This document shows, piece after piece, positions 43,038 through 52,275 of a stretch of DNA of 64,000 nucleotides (position 1 is its first letter; each line of letters begins with the position of its first letter). Where the stretch lies: positions 8,652,001 to 8,716,000 of the forward strand of contig NZ_CP022203.1 in the NCBI RefSeq assembly GCF_002305895.1, read 5' to 3'. The DNA is from Corallococcus macrosporus DSM 14697 (GTDB lineage Bacteria; Myxococcota; Myxococcia; Myxococcales; Myxococcaceae). A program made the translations under genes and the position numbers. The notes under the pieces were generated by a model. It made no database searches. It worked only from the letters and a program-made list of their open reading frames with translations, and was not told where the DNA came from.

Positions 43038-46000
43038 CTACCTTTCCTCGTCGGGGCAACCCAGCGGACGGAAGCGGAGATCTTCCGGGTCATAGAGGTG
43101 GAAGGCACGCGCCAACGCGCAGCGCTGTGCCCGCCAAGAAGCTGTCTGGTCCGTGACACCTCGCGCGCGGGCAAGCGTCTCGCTCCCGAGCAAGGCGTCC
43201 ACGAGCACCAGCGCATATCGCTTGTTCGGAACCTCCGCTTCCCGGAGAGACTGCCCCAACAAACGAGCCTCGGTGTAGGCGACGTTCCCTTGAGTGTATT
43301 GCCGTCTCGCGGTCCGCTCCGCGCCCACTCCAATGAGAACCCGCCCCAACACCCAACGATAGTATTGGTCAGCGGGCTGGGACTCGACGCACACTCGCGC
43401 CATCCGAAGTGCAGCGTGGAGCATGCGTTCCGCGGCATCCGGGTCCCCTTGCGCGAGCGAGACTTCCGCCCGGTGCGCCAGCGTCAGTGCCAACAGCGCG
43501 GACGAGTAGGAACTCCCCCTCGCGATGAAGGCATGAAGGACAATGGCCCTGTCGAAGAGCTGCGCGGCGCGCGGCAGGTGCCCCACCGCGAGTTCCAATT
43601 CCCCCAACTCGGAAAGGCTCACCGCGAAGCTTCGCACCCCGTCAGTCAGGTCTTGCGGATTCGAGGACCATGAGGGCTCCAGCAACGCGATGGACTCCTC
43701 GAAGTGAACTCGGGCCCGCTCCCAATTCCCGCGCGCCATCTCCACCTTGCCCAGCTTGGAGTGGATGAGTCCGAGGTCAAACTGGAAGGACCTGCCCACG
43801 GGCTCCAGGAGCTCTCCCCGGCGGACGTTGTCCAACGACTTCAACAGCCCCCGCTCCGCACTCGCCAGCACCTCGTCATGATACGCCACATCCGCCACCC
43901 GATGGGACAGGCTGACGTCCATGAGCAGCATCTCGATGCCCTCATACTCAGCCGGTGACATCGCGTTGAAAATCCCGCCAAACGCCCCCAACAAGGTTCT
44001 GCGTGGTTCGAGCGTGTTGGCCAGTCTGCTGAATCGCCAGTCCGCGCTGCCGACGACGGCATCCATGGCCCCAATGAGGTCCAGTTGAGTCGCAATGGAG
44101 CGCTTCTGCTCCTGCTTGGCGCGGAGCAGTGCCTGCTCTGCTCGCATTCGCTCGGCCTCCGCTCGAAGCCGCTCCTGCTCCGCTCGGGCTGCGTAGAAGA
44201 GGATGAGCAGCATGGCCAGGAGGGCCGCTGCCATGCCCCCCCACCTGAGCCGCGAGCGACGCTGCTCGAGCCGCGCGGCGGTGCCGAGGAAACGAACGGC
44301 ACGCGGGCTCGCCCGCCGGACCATGTCCTCAGGACCATTGAGGGACGCCCCCCCGCCACGGTAGTGGGCCAGCAAGGTCCCCGTGGGCAGGCCATCCCTG
44401 GGAAACCGCGCCTGCTCCCAGGCGCTCGCCGCGACCTCCAGGTCCGCGTGGCGCTCCAGCAGAGCGCGCTCCTGCTCAAGCCAGGCAATGAGCGAGGGCA
44501 CCCGGTGGAGCAGCGTCTCGTGCACGAGGTCCACCCGTTGCGCGGCTGGGGTATCTCCACCCGACAGCACGACGAGCCTCATGCCTTGCTCCACATCAGT
44601 GAAGCCTCGCGCGCGCATTCCCGTCAGCCGGAGCAACACCTCCTCCGCCAATGCATCGCCCCCCGCCGCCGCAAGGACCTCCTCTCGCGAACGCGGCCGC
44701 CGGGTATCTGGAACGCCGCGCCCCACCTGCACCAGGTCCAGGAGCAGCCACTTGGCGCGCTCGCGTCCCTCGGGCCCCAGTCCCGTCAGGAGGGCTTCCG
44801 CCTGTTGAGCCAACGCCCCCCCCACGCCCCCGAGCTGTTCGTAGTGCCCCTGGGTCAACGGCGCGCCGTCATTGAGGGCCCACAGCCCCCGGAGCGCCTG
44901 CCCCAGAAGCGGCAGCCGGCCCCCCTCATCCCTCGCGTCCAGGACCATGCGCGAGGCCAGCCCAGGCTCAAGCCGCAGACCTACATTCCTGGCGACCCCT
45001 TTCACGACGCGCTCCAGCGCGGCTTCCTCCATGGGTAACAGGGGAAAGCGAGCCGCGGCGTGGAGGTGCCGGGACAACGACGGAAGCTGCTCCATGCGGT
45101 GGAGAAAATCGCTGCGTACGCTCGTGAACAACCGCAGTGGAGAATCGCCCCCGGCAAGCGCGGTGGAAACGAGCGCATCAAGCACGCCCCGTTCGGAGGT
45201 GCTCAAGGGGAACACCTCCTCCAGTGGCTCGATGACCAGGAGTACCAGCGTGTCCACTGGGTTGTGGGCCGCCAGGAAGTCGCGCAATGCCCCCGGCCCC
45301 GTGCGCAGCAAGGCCTCCAGCGCCTCGGCGCGCTCGCTGCCCCCAGTGGGGTTGGCCTTGTCCAGCGCATGGGCCAACGCGCGAATCGGGACATCGGATG
45401 GCCTCAGATGGATGACGCGCCAACTCGGCCTTCCAGTCGCACCGGCGTTGCGGAGCATGGGGAGAAGCCCGGCCTGGAGCAGCGACGACTTCCCCACGCC
45501 ACTGAGCCCTTCCAATTGAATCCAACGAAGCCGCCCCGCGCGCGCCCTCTCCAGCAGTGACCACAGCGCATGGGTCTCCTCCTCCCTGCCAAAGAACAGC
45601 GCGGCCTGCTCCTCGGCGAAGGGGGCCAGCCCCGGAAGCGGGCAGCGCGCCTCCACGCCTTCCCAGGATTTGCCCAGCAATTCTGCGCAACGCGCCATTG
45701 TGGGCCGCGCCTGCGCATCCTTCGCGAGCAGGGAAGCGATGAAGGCCGATAGCGCGGTGGAGACCTGTGGTGCGAATCGCCGCACCGGAGGAGGCTCCTT
45801 CGACTGGTGGTCGATGAGAACCTCGCCAGGGTCCTCCGAAACGAAGGGCGGGCGCCCCGCGAGCAACTCGAATAGCACGACGCCCAATGCATACACATCC
45901 GCGGCCCCGTCCACTGAGGCCGCGCTCAAGAACTGCTCGGGCGCCATGTACAGATACGTCCCCATGAACGAGGACTCATGAGTGTGTACCTGCGTGGTAG

Positions 46001-46523
46001 CTGACGCGCCGCCCGAGAACTCCGAAACCTTCGCGACGCCAAAGTCCAGCAACTTCACCCGATATCCCGGTGCAATCGTCTCATCCGGGCAAAGGAAGAT
46101 ATTCTCCGGTTTCAAGTCCCGATGGACGATTCCCTGAGCGTGAACATCCGCTGCGGCCTGGGCAAGCTGCGCCCCAATGGCCAGAACCGAGGGCACATCG
46201 ACGCCCTCATCTGACCGCTGCATCCATTGCCGGAGCGTCAGGCCGCGCAGCAACTCCATGGCCAGGAACACGTCCGCGCCCTGCCGCCCGCAATGGAAAC
46301 CACGGACCACGCCAGGGTGGTCCAGCCGGACCAATGCCTGTCCCTCCTGGAGAAACCGCGCGACAAGCTGCGGATCCTTCGCGGAGGTGGGAGACAGCCG
46401 CTTGAGCGCGACCTGCTGTCCCGATTGCTCATGCACAGCGGCATACACGTGCGCCATGCCACCGCTACCAATGAGGTGAAGCAGGCGATACGGGCCAAAT
46501 CGCTCAGGGAGAGGGTGTTCCAT
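43038..46523 (-). CDS. Large Ser/Thr kinase with STAND-type ATPase and C-terminal repeats
   Basis: 1161-residue multidomain protein. The kinase domain is at about 10-285: GSGGMAHVYAAV, VALKRL, HRDLKPENIFL, LDFGVAKV and MAPEQF, all intact. A STAND-like NTPase module follows, starting at FFGREEE near 320, with Walker A GLSGVGKSSLLQ (about 340) and a Walker B-like LVLLVIEPLEEVF (about 430). A transmembrane segment (GGMAAALLAMLLILFYAA, about 760-780) precedes a coiled coil and helical repeats that look like TPRs (780-1161). The ATG at 46523 starts directly at the kinase. It is the first gene of the co-oriented block that runs through the sigma factor, second kinase and CBASS-like pair. STAND ATPases with kinases often act as signal switches, some in defence. 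Confidence 0.88.
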   Translation of the reverse strand: MEHPLPERFGPYRLLHLIGSGGMAHVYAAVHEQSGQQVALKRLSPTSAKDPQLVARFLQEGQALVRLDHPGVVRGFHCGRQGADVFLAMELLRGLTLRQWMQRSDEGVDVPSVLAIGAQLAQAAADVHAQGIVHRDLKPENIFLCPDETIAPGYRVKLLDFGVAKVSEFSGGASATTQVHTHESSFMGTYLYMAPEQFLSAASVDGAADVYALGVVLFELLAGRPPFVSEDPGEVLIDHQSKEPPPVRRFAPQVSTALSAFIASLLAKDAQARPTMARCAELLGKSWEGVEARCPLPGLAPFAEEQAALFFGREEETHALWSLLERARAGRLRWIQLEGLSGVGKSSLLQAGLLPMLRNAGATGRPSWRVIHLRPSDVPIRALAHALDKANPTGGSERAEALEALLRTGPGALRDFLAAHNPVDTLVLLVIEPLEEVFPLSTSERGVLDALVSTALAGGDSPLRLFTSVRSDFLHRMEQLPSLSRHLHAAARFPLLPMEEAALERVVKGVARNVGLRLEPGLASRMVLDARDEGGRLPLLGQALRGLWALNDGAPLTQGHYEQLGGVGGALAQQAEALLTGLGPEGRERAKWLLLDLVQVGRGVPDTRRPRSREEVLAAAGGDALAEEVLLRLTGMRARGFTDVEQGMRLVVLSGGDTPAAQRVDLVHETLLHRVPSLIAWLEQERALLERHADLEVAASAWEQARFPRDGLPTGTLLAHYRGGGASLNGPEDMVRRASPRAVRFLGTAARLEQRRSRLRWGGMAAALLAMLLILFYAARAEQERLRAEAERMRAEQALLRAKQEQKRSIATQLDLIGAMDAVVGSADWRFSRLANTLEPRRTLLGAFGGIFNAMSPAEYEGIEMLLMDVSLSHRVADVAYHDEVLASAERGLLKSLDNVRRGELLEPVGRSFQFDLGLIHSKLGKVEMARGNWERARVHFEESIALLEPSWSSNPQDLTDGVRSFAVSLSELGELELAVGHLPRAAQLFDRAIVLHAFIARGSSYSSALLALTLAHRAEVSLAQGDPDAAERMLHAALRMARVCVESQPADQYYRWVLGRVLIGVGAERTARRQYTQGNVAYTEARLLGQSLREAEVPNKRYALVLVDALLGSETLARARGVTDQTASWRAQRCALARAFHLYDPEDLRFRPLGCPDEER

Positions 46524-46692
46524 CGGAGTCGCGACGTTTCCCCACTTCCGAGGGAAACCCGCTCCAGAGTCTACGTCGACGGCGTGTGTTCGAGTGAGGG
46601 GTGAACCGACCTGCCGCGTCAGCAGTCCGTCCTGACTCAGAGCCGACCTGCCTCTGACGTGTCAGCCCCTACCCGTAGGGTTCCCACACTCC

Positions 46693-47556
46693 ATGACCTC
46701 CGTCTTCGACCTCATCCTGCGCAGGCTGGTGCAAGGGCACCCCGACCAACTGCTCGCGCTCCTCTTCGGGGCGCAGACGCCGTCCTTCATCCGGGTGGCG
46801 GACTCCAGCCTTCCGCAATCCGAGCGGCGCGCGGACGCGGTCCTGGTGGTGGAAGCCCATGGCGTGCGCTTCGCCGTGGACGTCGAACTCCAGGCGCAGG
46901 CGGACCCCCACTTCGCGGAGCGACTGCTGGACTACACCGTCCGCATCCACCGCCGGGAGAAGTTGCCCGTACTGCCTGTCGCCATCTACCTCGTGCCAGA
47001 GGCCGAGGGCACACCACCACCCTACGGCTTCGAGTGCGCCGGGATGCGCGTCCTCACCTTCGACTTCCAGGTGATACGCCTCTGGGAGGTGGACTACCGC
47101 CAGCCCGCCTTGCAGGCAGCCACGGCCCTGCTTCCCCTCTCTGTCCTGGAATCGAACGCAGGCCCCGAGCGAATCGCCTGGGCGGAGTCCCGCATCCAGC
47201 AGGCCCCGAGCCTTTCGTCGGAGGAACGCCTAGACTTACTGGTGGTACTCGGCACGCTGGCGTCCCGCCGGTTCGGGCAGGACAGGCTCAGTCGGCACTT
47301 GAGGCACATCATGATTGATTCACCGTTCTGGGATGAGCTGCGCGCACAGGAGAGGGCACGGACTGAGGTCCACGAACGCGTCGAGACGCTGTTGATCTTC
47401 GCCAACGCACGAGGCATTCCCCAGCCGCCCGATGCCGAGGCGCGCCTCTCCCAACTCGACGCCTCGGCCCTGAAAGCCCTCGTCACCAAGGCGCTCACCA
47501 CCCCGGACACCGCGGCCACCGAGCTGCGCGCCCTCCTCACGGCGCCGAAGCACTGA
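46693..47556 (+). CDS. Rpn/YhgA-like PD-(D/E)xK nuclease family protein
   Basis: 287-residue protein resembling the Rpn (recombination-promoting nuclease, formerly 'putative transposase') family. The nuclease core is N-terminal: an early FDLILRRLVQGHPDQLLALLFG, then RRADAVLVVEAHGVRFAVDVELQAQ with a D-x(n)-ExQ pattern near residues 47-70, and LLDYTVRIHRREKLPVLPVAIYL. The C-terminal third is helical and may be regulatory. It starts with an ATG at 46693, 169 bp from the divergent kinase gene, and converges on the ABC permease gene with 9 bp between stops. It is complete, so either an active nuclease or a conserved relic; no mobile element ends are seen around it. Confidence 0.75.
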   Translation: MTSVFDLILRRLVQGHPDQLLALLFGAQTPSFIRVADSSLPQSERRADAVLVVEAHGVRFAVDVELQAQADPHFAERLLDYTVRIHRREKLPVLPVAIYLVPEAEGTPPPYGFECAGMRVLTFDFQVIRLWEVDYRQPALQAATALLPLSVLESNAGPERIAWAESRIQQAPSLSSEERLDLLVVLGTLASRRFGQDRLSRHLRHIMIDSPFWDELRAQERARTEVHERVETLLIFANARGIPQPPDAEARLSQLDASALKALVTKALTTPDTAATELRALLTAPKH

Positions 47557-47565
47557 CCGCGCCCC

Positions 47566-48378
47566 CTACTCCTTCACCGCCCCCGCCGTCAGCCCGGACA
47601 CAATCCGCCGCTGGAACAGCACGGTCAGCGCCACCAGGGGCAGCGTGGCCACCACGGAGGCCGCGGCAATCTCGCCCCACGGCTCGCGGTACTCGCTGGC
47701 GAACAGGCTGATGGCCACCGGCACGGTGCGCTTCTCCGGCGTGGAGAGGAACGTCAGCGCGTACAGGAACTCGTTCCACGCGAAGATGAAGACCAGAATC
47801 GCCGTCGTCGCCAGCCCGGGCGCGGCCAGGGGCAGCAGCACCTGACGGAAGGCCTGGAACGGCGTGCAGCCATCCACGCGCGCGGCGCGGTAGAGCTCGT
47901 CGGGCAGCGCCCGGAAGAACGACGTCAGCACCCACAGCGTCAACGGCAGGGCGAACGTCGCATACGGCAAGGCCAATCCCACCAGGCTGTCTCGCAGGCC
48001 CACCGCGCGCAGAATCAGGTACAGCGGGCTCACCGTGGCAATCGGCGGGAACATGCTCACCGCCAGCGCCGCGCTCAGCAGCAGGCCCTTGCCTCGGAAC
48101 TCCAGCTTCGCCAGGGCGAACGCAGCGGCGGCCCCCACCGTGAGACAGAAGCCCGTGGTCAGCGCCGCCACCACCAGCGAGTTCAACACCACGCGCAGGA
48201 AGGGCCGGCCCCAGAGCACGCTCGCGTAGTTCTCCAGCGTCAGGCGCGAGGGCCACGGCCGGGTCAGCTCGCCATCCGGCCACAGGCTCGTCAACACCTG
48301 CCAGCAGAAGGGCCCCAGGAAGAAGGTCAGGAACGCGACCACCGCCAGCGCGGTCCCCAGCCCAGGCCGCTGCCTCAT
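47566..48378 (-). CDS. Carbohydrate ABC transporter permease, MalG-like
   Basis: 270-residue inner-membrane permease with about six helices. The ATPase-contact loop has the EAA-type signature YRAARVDGCTPFQAFRQVLLPLAAPGL near residues 165-190. It ends GLTAGAVKE, as MalG-type subunits do. The first helix ALAVVAFLTFFLGPFCWQVL and the start at 48378 fit the family. It overlaps the MalF-like gene by 4 nt and forms with it and the binding protein an importer for a sugar, possibly a disaccharide; the substrate cannot be told. No ATPase gene is near, so a shared MsmX/UgpC-type ATPase elsewhere is likely. Confidence 0.92.
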   Translation of the reverse strand: MRQRPGLGTALAVVAFLTFFLGPFCWQVLTSLWPDGELTRPWPSRLTLENYASVLWGRPFLRVVLNSLVVAALTTGFCLTVGAAAAFALAKLEFRGKGLLLSAALAVSMFPPIATVSPLYLILRAVGLRDSLVGLALPYATFALPLTLWVLTSFFRALPDELYRAARVDGCTPFQAFRQVLLPLAAPGLATTAILVFIFAWNEFLYALTFLSTPEKRTVPVAISLFASEYREPWGEIAAASVVATLPLVALTVLFQRRIVSGLTAGAVKE

Positions 48379-49253
48379 CGCGCCGCCTCCTCACGGCCGA
48401 GCAGCCGCAGCCACACCGCCGCCAGCACCACCACGCACAGGAAGGTCGCCACCGACAACGTGCTCCCGTACCCGAAGTCCCCCGAGCGCATCAGCGTCTT
48501 GTACGCGTAGATGCTCAGCGTCTCCGTCGTGTTCGCCGGCCCGCCCTCCGTCAGCACGTAGATGGCGTCGAACACCCGGAACGCATCCAGCGAACGGAAC
48601 AGCAACGCCAGCAGCAGCGCCGGCTTGAGCAGCGGGAGCGTTATCGACACGAACACGCGCCACGGTGACGCCCCGTCCACCCGCGCCGCCTTGTACAGGT
48701 CCTCGGGGATGCCCTGCAGGCCCGCGAGCACCAGCAGCGCCACGAAGGGCGTCGTCTTCCACACGTCCACCAGGATGGCCGCGTGCAGCGCGTACCCCGG
48801 GGCCCCCAGCCAGTTGATGTCCTGCCCGGGCAGCAGCCGGTTGATGACGCCGTACTCCGGGTTGAACATCCACGCCCACAGCCGCGCGCTCACCACGGTG
48901 GGAATGGCCCACGGCACCAACACCGACGCCCGCAGCAGCCCCCTGCCAGGGAACGCCTTCTGGAGCAGCAACGCCAGCGGCACCGCGAGCAGCAGCTCCA
49001 CCGTCACCGCCACCGCCGTGAAGTACGCTGTGTTCCCCAGCGCCGCCCAGAAGCGCGAGTCCCCCAGCAGGTACGCGTAGTTCGCAAGCCCCGTGAAGCG
49101 CCGCTCGCCGAAGACGAGGATGAAGCGGTGCAGGCTCAGCCACACCGCCGCCAGGATGGGGTACAGCGCCACGCCCCCCAGCACCAGCACCGCCGGCGCC
49201 ACCAGCAGGTACGCCTGCCGCCGCTCCCGCTCCAGCGAGCCCCGGGGACTCAT
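48375..49253 (-). CDS. Carbohydrate ABC transporter permease, MalF-like
   Basis: 292-residue partner permease. Six helices are visible, beginning AYLLVAPAVLVLGGVALYPILAAVW; the EAA loop is seen in YKAARVDGASPWRVFVSITLPLLKPAL. The ATG at 49253 (MSPRGSLERERRQAY) was chosen because the upstream in-frame stretch is an Arg/Gly-rich sequence without family support. It couples to the MalG-like gene by a 4-nt overlap. The binding-protein gene lies 190 bp upstream on the same strand. Confidence 0.92.
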   Translation of the reverse strand: MSPRGSLERERRQAYLLVAPAVLVLGGVALYPILAAVWLSLHRFILVFGERRFTGLANYAYLLGDSRFWAALGNTAYFTAVAVTVELLLAVPLALLLQKAFPGRGLLRASVLVPWAIPTVVSARLWAWMFNPEYGVINRLLPGQDINWLGAPGYALHAAILVDVWKTTPFVALLVLAGLQGIPEDLYKAARVDGASPWRVFVSITLPLLKPALLLALLFRSLDAFRVFDAIYVLTEGGPANTTETLSIYAYKTLMRSGDFGYGSTLSVATFLCVVVLAAVWLRLLGREEAAR

Positions 49254-49443
49254 GGCCGCGCCTCCCACGGAGAAACCGCCCTCACCAGCAACAGGCACAC
49301 CTGCCGCCGCTCCCGCGAGCCCCGCGGACGTAGGACCGCGCCGCCCACCGAGGGACCGCCCGCGTCCGCGAGCCGCACGCATCCAGGGCGCCACCGTGAA
49401 CCGCCCATCCCCCCCGCCCTTCCTTGGAAACGGTGGCTCAAGC

Positions 49444-50724
49444 TCACGGCCCCTCCCCCGTCAGGTGGTCCACCTGCCGCTGCGCGCGCTTCAGCGCGAC
49501 CTCCGGCGTGCGCAGGCCCGCCACAGCGGCGGAGAACTCGCTCTGGAGCACGTCCGAAATCAGGTTGTAGTACGGCGTCACCGGCCGGGGCCTCGCGCGC
49601 TCCACCAGGGGCAGCAGCCCGGCGATGAACGGCGCCTCTTCCCGCAGGCGCGCGTCCTGGTACACGGCGGGCCGCGGCGGGTTGCGCGCGTAGTGCAGCG
49701 CCAGCACCCGGTTGGCCTCCGGTGACGTGAGGTGCGCAATCAGCCGCGCCGCCAGCCTCCGCCGCTCCGGCGACACGTGCGCGTTCACCGCGAGCTGCCA
49801 CCCGCCCAGCGCCCCCGAGCCCGGCTCGCCGCTCACCGTCGGCAGCGGGGCGATGCCCACGTTGCCGCGGATGGGCGAGCCCGGCTTCTGCGCCTCGCTC
49901 CACGCATACGGCCAGTTGCGCATGAACACCGCGCGCCCCTCCTGGAACACCCGCCGCGACTCCTCCTCGGCGAAGCCCGTCACCGTCGCCGGGGACACGC
50001 CGCGCTCAATCAGGCCCCGCAGGTACGCGAGCGCCTCGCGCGCGGGCGCGTCATCCAGCAGCACCCGCCCATCCTCCGACAGCGCCCGGCCGCCGTGCCC
50101 CCACAGCGCCTCGTACACGTTGCAGGACAGGCCCTCGTACTGCCGGCCCTGCCACACGTAGCCCTGGAGCCCGGGCGTCTTCGCCATCGCCTCGCGCGCG
50201 AAGCGCTCCAGCTCCGCGTAGGTGCGCGGCGCGCGCGGCACCAGGTCCGTGCGGTAGTAGAGCACCCCCACGTCCAGGTACCAGGGCACCGCGTACGTGC
50301 GGCCCTCCACCACCACGGCCTCCACCGGGCCGGGGAAGAAGTCCTCGCGCAGCCGCTCGGGCGGGAACTCCCTGGACAGGTCCGCAATCCACCCCGCCCG
50401 CGCGAACTCCGGCACCCAGACGACGTCCGCCACCAGCACGTCGAAGTCCCGGGCCCCGCCCTCCAGCGAGGTGAGGAAGAACTGGTGCGCCAGGTCGGAG
50501 GCGTTGGGCAGCGCCTCGGTGACGAGCTCCACCCCGGGATTTTCACGCTCGAAGCGTGCCAGCAGCTCGCGGAACGGCTCCGGCGGGCCCCACAGCGGCT
50601 GATACTTGAAGACCAGCCGCGTGCGCCCCTGGGCCTGCTCCGCCGCGTCCTGCCGCCGGCAGCCCCAGACGCCCAGCCCCAGGACGAGGCCCAGCGCGAG
50701 CACGATGGAGGAAACGCGTCTCAT
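49444..50724 (-). CDS. ABC sugar-binding lipoprotein
   Basis: 426-residue extracellular solute-binding protein of family 1. The signal sequence MRRVSSIVLALGLVLGLGVWGC ends in a lipobox-like LGVWGC, so it is a lipoprotein. The mature part has the family features: VFKYQPLWGPPEPFRELLARF, FDVLVADVVWVPEFARAGWI near residue 100, VPWYLDVGVLYYRTDLV, and the FMRNWPYAW strand. Its overall look is closest to trehalose or maltose binding proteins of actinobacteria (LpqY-type), but that is a weak guide. It would deliver sugar to the two permeases downstream. The ATG at 50724 was chosen for the signal peptide. Confidence 0.9.
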   Translation of the reverse strand: MRRVSSIVLALGLVLGLGVWGCRRQDAAEQAQGRTRLVFKYQPLWGPPEPFRELLARFERENPGVELVTEALPNASDLAHQFFLTSLEGGARDFDVLVADVVWVPEFARAGWIADLSREFPPERLREDFFPGPVEAVVVEGRTYAVPWYLDVGVLYYRTDLVPRAPRTYAELERFAREAMAKTPGLQGYVWQGRQYEGLSCNVYEALWGHGGRALSEDGRVLLDDAPAREALAYLRGLIERGVSPATVTGFAEEESRRVFQEGRAVFMRNWPYAWSEAQKPGSPIRGNVGIAPLPTVSGEPGSGALGGWQLAVNAHVSPERRRLAARLIAHLTSPEANRVLALHYARNPPRPAVYQDARLREEAPFIAGLLPLVERARPRPVTPYYNLISDVLQSEFSAAVAGLRTPEVALKRAQRQVDHLTGEGP

Positions 50725-50966
50725 GCGCGGGCATGACTCCAGCCACACCCACCCCCGTCAAGCCCGGGAATCCAGGTCGGTCCGCACGTCAACATCCCGG
50801 AAGTCTGGTGCTCCTGGGTGAAAACACACTTTTCAGACATCCAGGCACGTCCGGCAAAGACAATCACGCCCGGTGAGTCATCATGAACCAAGGGAGAGCC
50901 ACGATTCGCTTGGACGCTGTCTCAGCGGTATTCTCATCCAGGCAGGAACAACTGGAGGGGGAAGCG

Positions 50967-51386
50967 ATGAAACAGCAGTCGCGGGATTGGCAGTGCGGTG
51001 CGCACCGGGCCCACTTCGAGGAGCCGGACACCCTGGTCGCCGAGTTCAGTGGCCCCATCAGCCTGGAAGAGGTGAAGGAGACGGTGGCGCTCTACCAGCA
51101 GACCGCCGCCGACCATGGCCAGTACTACCTCATCGCGGACATCGGCCGCTCGCAGCTCGAGGCGGCCGGGCGCCGGTACATGTCGGAGAAGGCCAGCTCC
51201 GACTGGTACCACGCCATCATCTACGTCGGCGCCGACATCGTCATGCAGACCTTCGTCAAGGCCATCGCCCTGGCGCTGCTCTTCACCGGCAAGTCCACCT
51301 TCGAAACGGTGTTCGTGAAGACGCAGGACGAGGCGCGCGCCTGGGTGGCCCAGCACCGGCTCCGCCTCAAGAGCAAAGCAGGCTAG
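50967..51386 (+). CDS. Small paralogous protein 1 (SpoIIAA/STAS-like)
   Basis: 139-residue cytoplasmic protein. It looks like the SpoIIAA/STAS-like fold found in many myxobacterial proteins: strand-rich start WQCGAHRAHFEEPDTLVAEF, helix EEVKETVALYQQ, strand YYLIADIGRSQL, and a last helix ARAWVAQHR. The ATG at 50967 is preceded by GGAGGGGGAAGCG, a very good ribosome site; an earlier in-frame ATG at 50883 lacks one. The next gene is a close paralogue, and the two share long identical segments such as YYLIADIG and FTGKS.F.T.FVK. Function unknown; STAS proteins often take part in regulatory partner switching. Confidence 0.75.
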   Translation: MKQQSRDWQCGAHRAHFEEPDTLVAEFSGPISLEEVKETVALYQQTAADHGQYYLIADIGRSQLEAAGRRYMSEKASSDWYHAIIYVGADIVMQTFVKAIALALLFTGKSTFETVFVKTQDEARAWVAQHRLRLKSKAG

Positions 51387-51410
51387 TGGGTCAGGAATTC
51401 CCCGCCCAAA

Positions 51411-51438
51411 TTGACAGGCATGTATCTCGCGCTATTCC
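51411..51438 (+). promoter_or_regulatory. Possible sigma-70-type promoter of the second paralogue
   Basis: TTGACA at 51411-51416 and TATTCC at 51433-51438 are separated by 16 bp, 43 bp before the start of the second paralogue. It would allow that gene to be expressed on its own. Confidence 0.4.
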
Positions 51439-51480
51439 CTGGTGGGCGTTATGCTCACCGGGGATTCTGGAGGGAGTGAC

Positions 51481-51894
51481 ATGCAGCAACTGGATTGGAA
51501 ATTCGGCCCCCACTCGGTCCGCTATGAAGCACCCGACATCGTGCTGGCGACCTTCGTCGGTCCCATCGACCTGGACGAAATCAAGCGCGCGGTGGACGTG
51601 TACGGGGAGATTGCCCAGAAGTACGGGCCCTACTACCTGATCGCCGACATCGGGCAGTCCCAGCTCGGCGCGGAGCCGCGGCGCTACCTGTCGGAGAACG
51701 CCAAGGCGGACTGGTTCAAGGGCAGCGTCTACGTGGGCGCGGACGTGGTGCAGCAGACCTTCGGCAAGGTCATCGCGCTGGGCATGCTCTTCACCGGCAA
51801 GTCGCGCTTCGAGACGACCTTCGTGAAGGACCACGAGGAAGCGCGCGCCTGGGTCGCGCAGCATCGCCAGAAGCACAAGAAGAAGCTGGGCTGA
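51481..51894 (+). CDS. Small paralogous protein 2 (SpoIIAA/STAS-like)
   Basis: 137-residue paralogue of the gene 94 bp upstream, aligned over its full length: QQLDWKFGPHSVRYEAPDIV, YYLIADIGQSQLGAEPRRY, FKGSVYVGADVVQQTF and a C-terminal ARAWVAQHRQKHKKKLG. The ATG at 51481 has GGAGG 8 nt upstream. The pair is a tandem duplication that has since diverged to roughly 60 percent identity by eye. A likely promoter precedes it. Function unknown, as for its partner. Confidence 0.75.
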   Translation: MQQLDWKFGPHSVRYEAPDIVLATFVGPIDLDEIKRAVDVYGEIAQKYGPYYLIADIGQSQLGAEPRRYLSENAKADWFKGSVYVGADVVQQTFGKVIALGMLFTGKSRFETTFVKDHEEARAWVAQHRQKHKKKLG

Positions 51895-52275
51895 GCACCC
51901 GCCCCATCCCCCCTGCCCTGGAGCGCCACCCGCCACGCCACCGGCGGGCACGCTCCAGGCGCGTCCGAGCGTCCTCCCCAGGGTACGCCCCGAGTGAAAT
52001 CCCGCACACTCTCCGGCACTACACGCACATTTACTGGAATCAGCCGTCAAGACTGAAGACCAGTGAAAATGAAAAAGTGTGCCCTTACTGGCAATAAAGC
52101 CAGAATTCGTTGTATAGGCGGATTTGGGGAGTCCCACCCTGCCCGGTCTTTCCTCGCTGGCTCCCCGCACCCCTGAGCACCCGCCGCCTGTAGGGGCCTG
52201 GCCCCTTCATTGCCATTCCACCCGTTGCAGACGAACCGCGTGCCGGGGGGCCGCGCTCGTCTGGCGAGCCACGCC
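51895..52275 (+). promoter_or_regulatory. AT-rich upstream region of the P450 gene
   Basis: 381 bp without a supported gene. The part at 52010-52130 is markedly AT-rich for this genome and holds two inverted repeats: ACTGG at 52033 with CCAGT at 52060, and CTGGC-AATAAA-GCCAG at 52088-52103. This is likely the promoter and operator zone for the P450. Confidence 0.5.

Noticed and set aside
46693-47556. Reading the Rpn-like gene as part of a transposon
   Set aside because: No terminal inverted repeats or target duplications are visible, and Rpn proteins are nucleases rather than true transposases.
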